From contig JAJYSL010000291.1 in NCBI GenBank assembly GCA_021793595.1, positions 1-5,691 of the forward strand: a stretch of 5,691 nt of DNA, given 5' to 3'. The notes under the pieces are model-generated. The model had not been told where the DNA came from. It worked only from the letters and a program-made list of their open reading frames with translations, and made no database searches. Of this stretch, positions 1-4,697 are shown in pieces (position 1 is the first letter of the stretch; each line of letters starts with the position of its first letter). Both the position numbers and the translations under genes were made by a program. Source of the stretch: Acidobacteriota bacterium (GTDB taxonomy: Bacteria; Acidobacteriota; Terriglobia; Terriglobales; Acidobacteriaceae).

Positions 1-311
1 AGGCGGTGCTGGCCATCCGGCTGGATGGCCTGAGGGCAGGCGGATATTCCTATATGGTTCGAACCAGTACCGTGGAGCGGGTGGAGCAGGGGAAAGGCAA
101 GCGTTCCCTCTTCATGACCGGTGGTGGCGCGGGTCTTGGGGCACTGATTGGCGGCCTGGCGGGCGGTGGCAAGGGAGCCCTGATTGGCGGACTGGTGGGT
201 GGCGGCGGTGGCGCAGCTGGCAGCGCATTCACGGGGAACAGAGACCTGGTGCTGCCGGCTGAGAGCGTTGTGACCTTCGACCTGGAGCGCAGCTTGACGG
301 TGAACCAATAA
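1..311 (+). CDS. C-terminal part of a glycine-zipper protein (partial, 5' end outside window)
   Basis: The reading frame is open to the left edge, with GCG directly before the first in-window GTG at 6. The visible 101 residues are therefore probably the tail of a longer protein, and no true start can be chosen. The centre (about residues 39-75, counting from the GTG) is a glycine zipper in which GALIGGL occurs twice. It is preceded by a basic stretch (QGKGKRS) and followed by TGNRDLVLPAES and a beta-like ending (VVTFDLERSLTV). Glycine zippers usually pack in membranes or self-associate. From memory, acidobacterial envelope proteins often end with a similar zipper plus a 'PAET..TF.L' tail. An envelope location is inferred, and the function is unknown. 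The base composition is GC-rich, unlike the small genes downstream. No clear terminator follows the stop. Confidence 0.7.
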   Translation, partial: AVLAIRLDGLRAGGYSYMVRTSTVERVEQGKGKRSLFMTGGGAGLGALIGGLAGGGKGALIGGLVGGGGGAAGSAFTGNRDLVLPAESVVTFDLERSLTVNQ

Positions 312-454
312 CCTCATTCCCGTCTCCGCAGCAGGGATCAAGACCATGAAGAGCGGCGTTGGCCGGGGCAGGGTGGAGGATTGCCGGCTGCCAAATGCGT
401 TGGGAGAATCCACTTAGATCAGGTAGTGCGAAATCGGTCATGAGGCATCTAAAC

Positions 455-485
455 TTAAGAGAGGTTCCGTCGGTGTGCTTATAAT
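455..485 (+). promoter_or_regulatory. Candidate promoter of the small-gene cluster
   Basis: A perfect TATAAT lies at 480-485. The best -35 match is TTAAGA at 455-460 (4 of 6 to TTGACA), with a long 19-base spacer. A TG two bases upstream of the -10 (476-477) is close to, but not exactly, an extended -10. Transcription would begin near 491-493, almost on the GTG at 494. This would give a nearly leaderless message, or mean that the true start codon lies further in. The weak -35 keeps confidence low. Confidence 0.35.
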
Positions 486-493
486 GGGAGTCC

Positions 494-847
494 GTGGAAG
501 TCTGCCTGATTGCCGAGGCCATAGGGTTGGCAGGAGTGGGAGCAAGTGGCTGGTTTTGGAGAAAACGACTTGCTCATTTTTTCAGATGGATTTTCAGATG
601 GGTTTTCGAAGGCGATGAGTTCTTCTCGCTACTGGAGACATTTTTCAATGAAGCTGCGGTCTTATGGTTTGTTTTTCCTTTCCTAGATACGCTTTACCAA
701 AACAGAAAGGCGGGAGATGCGCCAGCGCCGAATATCTTTAAAGTAATGGAGCAAAGCTGGATCGTCGCGCTCATATTGTTCATCTTGGCGATCATTGCTA
801 AAAAATTCGCCAAGAAGCAAAGAGATAGGAACCAACAAGGAGGATAG
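494..847 (+). CDS. Small membrane protein with two predicted helices, unknown function
   Basis: This encodes 117 residues of no family I recognise. The N-terminal third is hydrophobic and aromatic-rich, with a basic patch (RKR at 23-25 and repeated FRW). It is followed by an acidic FEGDEFF. Two likely membrane helices follow, about residues 52-67 (around VLWFVFPFLDTLY) and 88-104 (SWIVALILFILAII). They are separated by a polar loop of about 20 residues. The tail KKFAKKQRDR is strongly basic, so both ends should be cytoplasmic and the loop outside. GTG 494 is the first possible start, because TAA closes the frame at 482-484. No good ribosome site precedes it. TTG 527, with GAGG at 515-518, and GTG 536 are alternatives. 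It leads a same-strand cluster and lies 3 bases from the next gene. It is more AT-rich than the flanking genes. Coding status is fairly likely, but the function is unknown. Confidence 0.65.
   Translation: MEVCLIAEAIGLAGVGASGWFWRKRLAHFFRWIFRWVFEGDEFFSLLETFFNEAAVLWFVFPFLDTLYQNRKAGDAPAPNIFKVMEQSWIVALILFILAIIAKKFAKKQRDRNQQGG
837..843 (+). promoter_or_regulatory. Strong ribosome binding site for the 851 gene
   Basis: AAGGAGG lies inside the last codons of the upstream gene, 7 bases before ATG 851. It is a near-perfect Shine-Dalgarno sequence. It supports that start and translation of the two genes from one message. Confidence 0.8.
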
Positions 848-850
848 ATT

Positions 851-1120
851 ATGACTGACATGACGCTAGTGGCACTCCTCTCTGCCGCCGCTGGTATAGG
901 AATATTGCTTCTGGGTATTGCTTTCTCGCGTGCCGTGGGAGTAAAGAAACAGACTCAAAACTACAACGCTGTTGTTGCAGTTAGCCAGGAATCAATGGGA
1001 GGTCTTACGAATCCCACAGGAAATGCCGCAATGTCCTCTGTGCCTTCTGAAAATAATAGAGGTGCGAGTTGGAATCAATCTAGCTCGGAAAGACAGGCAG
1101 CATCTGTTATGGGAGATTAG
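851..1120 (+). CDS. Small single-pass membrane protein with Gln/Asn/Ser-rich tail, unknown function
   Basis: This encodes 89 residues. One clear membrane helix covers about residues 5-25 (LVALLSAAAGIGILLLGIAF). It is followed at once by basic residues (SRAVGVKK), which predict a short outside N terminus and a cytoplasmic C terminus. It is not a cleavable signal peptide: there is no basic N region and no clear AxA site. Residues 34-89 are polar and low in hydrophobics, rich in Q, N, S and G, and probably disordered. The start is secured by AAGGAGG at the right distance. The gene sits 3 bases after the two-helix protein gene and 3 bases before the DUF3467 gene, suggesting co-translation and perhaps a shared complex. 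I do not recognise a family. A membrane anchor or adaptor is only a guess. Confidence 0.7.
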   Translation: MTDMTLVALLSAAAGIGILLLGIAFSRAVGVKKQTQNYNAVVAVSQESMGGLTNPTGNAAMSSVPSENNRGASWNQSSSERQAASVMGD

Positions 1121-1123
1121 TAC

Positions 1124-1438
1124 ATGAGTGATGCTGAGAAACCAAAAGCCAAGTGGGTTAAATCTCCACAAGGAGTGGCGGAATACTACATAAACACGTC
1201 TTCTATTATGTGGTCACTTGACGATGTCAGATTCAGATTAGGACAACTAATCAATGCCGAAGACAATTCTTTGGACAAAGACTTCAAGGCAGTTGCCCAA
1301 GAGAGAGCAGCGGTGACAATGTCTTGGCGGAACGCTAAACTGCTTAGAAATCAACTTGTGCAGTTGGTCAAGCTCTACGAAGACGCCAACGGAGAGATAA
1401 ACGTCGATGTAAACTTACCCGTCGAGAAAGCAACTTGA
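1124..1438 (+). CDS. DUF3467-family protein
   Basis: This encodes 104 residues of a soluble protein with no membrane segment. The pattern fits DUF3467 as I know it. There is an 'EYYINTSSIMWSLDDVRFRLGQL' type core (residues 20-42), where the family has a Y.N...v..s..D..l.fg signature. A variable middle follows, then a VTMSW..AK.L...L..LV..YE...G.I block (residues 64-92). The length is normal for the family, which has no established biochemical role. The start ATG lies 3 bases after the previous stop and is preceded by GGGAG at 1111-1115. The Lys-rich N terminus (KPKAKWVK) could contact a membrane or nucleic acid. Its tight placement after two small membrane proteins suggests it works with them, perhaps as a cytoplasmic partner, which is inference. 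The family assignment was made by eye from motif spacing. Confidence 0.75.
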   Translation: MSDAEKPKAKWVKSPQGVAEYYINTSSIMWSLDDVRFRLGQLINAEDNSLDKDFKAVAQERAAVTMSWRNAKLLRNQLVQLVKLYEDANGEINVDVNLPVEKAT

Positions 1439-1623
1439 GTCCATCACCCAAACTTACAGAAGAAGAGAAACAGAACGGTAAGCGCGCCGTCCTGATTCCA
1501 TCCAAAGAGATTCAAGGGTTGATGCAGCCCTTTTCGTATCAGGAATTTGAAGCTATTGTGAAGAAAGAAAGCTGTTCTGCCTTCGCAACAACATCAACCA
1601 ATAACAAAGTAAACATTGCGTGA
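1435..1623 (+). CDS. Short ORF overlapping the DUF3467 stop, probably truncated at its 3' end by an IS1595 remnant
   Basis: This encodes 62 residues starting at TTG 1435, which overlaps the DUF3467 stop codon (TTGA), a common arrangement for translationally coupled genes. GAGAAAG at 1424-1430 is a weak ribosome site. Residues 1-45 are charged and look like genuine protein (for example RAVLIPSKEIQGL and FSYQEFEAIVKK). From about residue 46 the DNA is antisense to an IS1595-type transposase, and the peptide turns into Ser/Thr/Asn filler (FATTSTNNK). The natural C terminus is therefore probably lost, and the stop at 1621-1623 is accidental. The junction is estimated at about 1560-1580. I do not recognise the N-terminal part. 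It may be a fragment of a longer gene of the same cluster. Confidence 0.5.
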   Translation: MSPSPKLTEEEKQNGKRAVLIPSKEIQGLMQPFSYQEFEAIVKKESCSAFATTSTNNKVNIA

Positions 1624-1844
1624 GCGGCAAATCGGCGGTTGTACCGATAGGCATATTCATCACAGTAGGCCTGCAAATATATTCTGTTAACCGAGTGGTA
1701 TGCGCGACTAATCCCGCGCTTTAGAAGACTCCAGAAGCCCTCAATTGTGTTGGTGTGGACGTCACCCATCACGTATACCTTCTCCGAGTGCTGAATCCGA
1801 TGATGCACATACCCGTTTACAGGGTTAGCCATCCGGACATTTCG
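1539..1844 (-). pseudogene. C-terminal remnant of an IS1595-family (ISXO2-like) transposase
   Basis: Read on the minus strand, this gives about 100 residues with the hallmark HTNTIEGFWSLLKRG, then YH.V....LQAYCDEYAYRYNRRF. That is the C-terminal end of the ISXO2-like DDE-type transposase domain. The HTN..E segment contributes to the active site in this family. The zinc-ribbon N terminus and the first catalytic acidic residues are missing: upstream in this frame a TAG at 1845-1847 closes it after only four codons. The first ATG (1832) is thus not a real start. The C terminus is also doubtful, since its last residues are read from DNA that appears to belong to the plus-strand gene at 1435. No terminal inverted repeat was seen at either edge. 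It is a dead fragment left by an insertion and later deletion. Confidence 0.8.
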
Positions 1845-1907
1845 CTACCCTCGCAAATCCTTTCAGCGTGCCTACCATGATGGAACGAAATTTGCTCGCC
1901 ACGGAAG

Positions 1908-4340
1908 CTACGGCCCAATGTTTGTCGGCTCGCATGGATTGTAGCCCAGCGATGCCGCGCTGACGGGGGTGGGCGGCGGCGGCGGGGTTGCCCATGGGAT
2001 GTTCGTGAAGTCGAAAAATTCCAGCAGGTTGGGTTGCGCGGCATCGCGGGCAGTCAGATGGGCATTGGGGCCAATGAACCGGTTCTCCACAAACTTGATC
2101 ACGGCGGTGTGATCCATCGGCGTGTGAGAGACATAATGCTTCCTGATGAAGGGCGAAACGATCAGGTTCGGCACGCGGAAGCCAAGTTGGGCGGCGAAGC
2201 CATTGACAGCCGCGGCATCGCCAGAATGAGCTCCGGGGTCATCCGACCGGAGGTCGCAGTGGAGCGTGGGCGTGCCGCCGGTTGGCAGGCAAGGGTTGTA
2301 GGTATCGGGATTGACCGCAATCGTTGAAATATCCGGGATCGTTCCCAATGAGGCGTCGGTGTTGGCGTTCGAGTGGCCGGCCACGGGCGGGACGTGATCG
2401 TAGGGACCGCCGCCCTCGTCGTAGCTGAGGAAGAAGACGGAATCCTTCCATTCCGGACTAGCCATGAACGCATTGATCACTTCTGCCACCTCTGCCTGAC
2501 CGAGCAGGATCGATGCGTTCGAGCCGGGATGCTCGTCATTGAGTCCGTACCCGGCTTCAATAAAGGCGAAGCTGGGAAGCGTGCCGTTGGCCAGGTCGGT
2601 GTAATACGAGGATAGTGGGGCAATATGGGCTGTATCGATACAGAATGAGTTCGTGGTATCGCCGACGACGCTGGATGGCTGGGTCGGGGCGGCGCATGTT
2701 CCTGTCGTATTTGCGCGCAGGTACTGATATGCGTAGGTCAGGTGAGTAAAGTAGATCGCAGGATAGTCGGCGCCTCCGCCGGGGCAGTTGCCTCCGGCGA
2801 GACAATACCCATCGGTGGAGGTGTAGTAAATCTTCCAGGACACCTTTGCCTGGTCCAGCTCCTCGAAAATATTGTTGATGTTGAGTGAGGCGAGGTGGTC
2901 ATCGCTGCCGGGGTCGAAGACCAGACCCTGGGTGGTGCCACCCGTATAAACCGCGATGCGGTTGGAAACACTCTTGCTCGATACCGGCGAAAACCAGCGA
3001 TCGGAGACCGCGAACTGCGAGGCAATGTAGTAGTAGTAGTTAAGAAATTCCTGGTCGTAGTATCCCATCGAGCGCTCGCCGGTCAGATCGGTGAAATTTC
3101 CGGAACAAGTGCCAGAAGCGGCGCAACTCTTCGCGAAGCCTTCCGCGTTGTGGACGAATCCATCCATCAGGATCGGGCGCGTTGTGAGGAAATTGTAACG
3201 GTTGACATCTCCGTAACTTGCCAGCCAATCCGAACTTTCATCGTCGATGCAGGTGGTGGTGAACTTGTACAGCTTGTACACGTCGCCTGCGTCGTCCGGG
3301 TTGCTGATGGTGGTCAGCTTGTCGTCGATGCCGTCCACGTTATAGGTCTTGCCGTCATCGCCGACGTTCCAAGCTTGCCCGTTGGTCGCATTCGCTTCGC
3401 GGTACGGATTGAGCATGCCGAAATAGTTGTCGAAGGTGTGGTTCTCCTGCAGCATGAAGACGACGTGGGTGATGGCGTTGGCGCTACCCGCCGGAACCAC
3501 AGTGACGGTTGCGGTGGCCGTGGTGCTTCCCAGAGCTCCGCTGGCTTGCGCCGTGTAGGTCGTGGTCACGGTCGGGCTGACCGATTGCGTTCCGCCGCTG
3601 GCCGACAGGGTATACATGCTGCCGTCGGTTCCTGTGATGACGACCGAGGTGGTATTGGTCGCAGTCGCGGTGAGCGTAGCGGAACTCCCGGAAGAAATCG
3701 AGGGTGAATTGGCGGTGAGAGTGAGGGTCGGCGCAGAAGACGCACCGACGGTGATGTTGATCGTGGTGTACGCAGCCCCACCGCAGTAGTCCCACTCCTC
3801 CACGACCGTGTGCTGGGCCCCTGCACTCAAACTCAACTGGGTGTTGATCTGCTGTGCTCCCTGGGCGACGTACACCAAACTATTGTTTACGTAAATCCCC
3901 ATGGCAGCCACGCCTTTGGCGCACGTGTTCGTGCTTGCGGTGGCCACATAATTCACGGGTGACGTGACCGTACTGTTCGGCAGAGGCGAGGTGACGACCA
4001 CGCCGGTTTGGCCGGGGCTGCCGCTGGAGACGGTGATGGAGATCTTCGTATAACTCGCGCCTCCGCAATAGTCCCACTCCTCGACCACGGTCTGGTAGCT
4101 GCCGGAACTGAGGGCGAGTGTCGTGTTCAGGCTGGTTCCCTGCACCGTGTATTTCAGAACATTGTCGACGTAGATGCCCATCGCCGCCACGCCCTTGGAG
4201 CAGGTGGTCGTCGTAGAGGTCGCGACATATTGCACAGGAGAGCTGACTGTTTGGCCATTGGTGGGACTGGTAATGACGACGTTTGCGAAGGCAGGGGCCG
4301 CGAATAACAGGAGTACTAGGGCGACGGCGGGATTCTTCAT
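1908..4340 (-). CDS. Secreted phosphoesterase (phospholipase C / acid phosphatase family) with three Ig-like modules
   Basis: This encodes 810 residues from ATG 4340, with AAAGG upstream at a suitable distance. A TTG five codons earlier (4355) is less likely. Residues 1-19 form a Sec signal peptide ending in AFA before N20. Two near-duplicate beta modules follow (about 20-104 and 114-198, roughly two thirds identical by eye). Each carries KGVAAMGIYV and EEWDYCGGA and a Cys pair (C47/C92, C140/C186) fit for a disulfide. A third, Thr/Ser-rich Ig-like module spans about 204-282. The catalytic domain runs from about 288 to 780 and has the family signatures: ENHTFDNYFG (299-308), SNR...TGG (N460, R461), NDEHPGSN (H604), YDEGGGPYDHVPP (D641, E642, D648, H649) and MDHTAV (D743, H744). 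These acidic and His residues bind metal and phosphate in relatives. Several further Cys pairs fit an exported protein. The expected activity is hydrolysis of phosphoesters such as phospholipids outside the cytoplasm. The exact substrate is unknown. The gene looks intact and monocistronic. Confidence 0.93.
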   Translation of the reverse strand: MKNPAVALVLLLFAAPAFANVVITSPTNGQTVSSPVQYVATSTTTTCSKGVAAMGIYVDNVLKYTVQGTSLNTTLALSSGSYQTVVEEWDYCGGASYTKISITVSSGSPGQTGVVVTSPLPNSTVTSPVNYVATASTNTCAKGVAAMGIYVNNSLVYVAQGAQQINTQLSLSAGAQHTVVEEWDYCGGAAYTTINITVGASSAPTLTLTANSPSISSGSSATLTATATNTTSVVITGTDGSMYTLSASGGTQSVSPTVTTTYTAQASGALGSTTATATVTVVPAGSANAITHVVFMLQENHTFDNYFGMLNPYREANATNGQAWNVGDDGKTYNVDGIDDKLTTISNPDDAGDVYKLYKFTTTCIDDESSDWLASYGDVNRYNFLTTRPILMDGFVHNAEGFAKSCAASGTCSGNFTDLTGERSMGYYDQEFLNYYYYIASQFAVSDRWFSPVSSKSVSNRIAVYTGGTTQGLVFDPGSDDHLASLNINNIFEELDQAKVSWKIYYTSTDGYCLAGGNCPGGGADYPAIYFTHLTYAYQYLRANTTGTCAAPTQPSSVVGDTTNSFCIDTAHIAPLSSYYTDLANGTLPSFAFIEAGYGLNDEHPGSNASILLGQAEVAEVINAFMASPEWKDSVFFLSYDEGGGPYDHVPPVAGHSNANTDASLGTIPDISTIAVNPDTYNPCLPTGGTPTLHCDLRSDDPGAHSGDAAAVNGFAAQLGFRVPNLIVSPFIRKHYVSHTPMDHTAVIKFVENRFIGPNAHLTARDAAQPNLLEFFDFTNIPWATPPPPPTPVSAASLGYNPCEPTNIGP
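3747..4283 (-). repeat. Tandem duplication of an Ig-like module inside the phosphoesterase gene
   Basis: Two copies with a period of about 94 codons lie at 4029-4283 and 3747-4001, joined by a Ser/Gly-rich linker. The blocks C.KGVAAMGIYV and TVVEEWDYCGGA.YT.I.ITV are nearly identical, while the intervening loops differ. This pattern points to an old intragenic duplication kept under structural constraint, including one Cys pair per copy. Confidence 0.85.
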
Positions 4341-4417
4341 GACGGGCCTTTGCAAAATTCAGTTCAGGTACGCGCGATTGGGTTCATGCGTATAGAGGGC
4401 TCGGTTTCGCCGCTGTT

Positions 4418-4445
4418 GGAGCTGTCCGGGAGAGGGACAGGCTCC
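4418..4445. other. Hairpin upstream of the phosphoesterase gene
   Basis: GGAG+CTGTCC (4418-4427) pairs with GGACAG (4435-4440) and CTCC (4442-4445). This gives a 10-pair stem with one bulged G (4441) and a 7-base loop. No T tract follows on either strand, so it is not a standard intrinsic terminator. It lies about 80-105 bases upstream of the phosphoesterase start. It could be a leader structure, a dispersed palindrome or an insertion target for the neighbouring IS. Confidence 0.55.
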
Positions 4446-4463
4446 TGAGCAGTACGACTCAGG
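4444..4463. other. Second inverted repeat overlapping the 4418 hairpin
   Basis: CCTGAG (4444-4449) and CTCAGG (4458-4463) form a perfect six-base inverted repeat around an 8-base loop. Two bases are shared with the preceding stem, so the two hairpins compete. Its right edge is a candidate boundary for the IS110 element, though this is speculative. Confidence 0.4.
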
Positions 4464-4586
4464 TTGACAGTAGGAGGATTGGCGGCGGCCTTCGAGATGC
4501 CTGCGGTCAAGCCTTTATTTGTTTGGGAAAGAATTTATGGGTCGGATAAAAAACAGGATGGGTGGGAGCCCGAGATTGGATATGCC

Positions 4587-4615
4587 ACATTTCATCGCCG
4601 CGGCGGACGAGATGT
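4587..4615 (+). ncRNA. Hairpin in the IS110 left flank, possible part of a bridge RNA
   Basis: ACATTTCATC (4587-4596) faces GACGAGATGT (4606-4615) across a 9-base GC loop. This forms a 10-position stem with one G-T wobble and one A-C mismatch. It lies 83 bases before the transposase start, within a non-coding stretch. IS110-group bridge RNAs are made from this side of the gene and carry stem-loops with guide loops. No guide segments or ends can be assigned from the sequence alone, so this is a structural candidate only. Confidence 0.25.
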
Positions 4616-4683
4616 TGATGGGATAAGGACGAAGGCTTCAGCGATCTATTAGTTTTTGGTTGAGGACCATGAGCTGCTGGATC

Positions 4684-4688
4684 AGGAG
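4684..4688 (+). promoter_or_regulatory. Ribosome binding site of the IS110 transposase
   Basis: AGGAG lies 9 bases before ATG 4698. It selects this start, which gives the expected N terminus MKIIGCDFH, over the in-frame TTG at 4656. Confidence 0.7.
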
Positions 4689-4697
4689 AAGCCCTCT

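Noticed and set aside
360..396. Possible terminator hairpin after the glycine-zipper gene
   Set aside because: Only short, bulged pairing (CCG/GCA with TGC/CGG) can be drawn, and no T tract follows.
346..417. A 23-codon ORF with AGGGA upstream
   Set aside because: The ribosome-site spacing is acceptable, but the peptide is too short and featureless to support as a gene without comparative data.
484..617. ATG at 484 as the start of the first cluster gene
   Set aside because: It is in a different frame from the 117-residue membrane protein and runs to a TGA inside that gene, giving a non-membrane, low-quality peptide.
2895..3707. A 270-codon plus-strand open frame opposite the phosphoesterase gene
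   Set aside because: It is the mirror of a strongly supported GC-rich gene. Its product is Val/Arg/Gly-rich with no recognisable motif, and no ribosome site supports it.
4341..4355. TTG 4355 as the phosphoesterase start
   Set aside because: It would add five residues before the signal peptide. ATG 4340 has AAAGG at good spacing and gives a typical short, basic signal N terminus.
4464..4652. A 62-codon plus-strand open frame before the IS110 transposase
   Set aside because: It has no ribosome site, no motif and an unlikely composition, and it lies in what should be the non-coding left end of the element.
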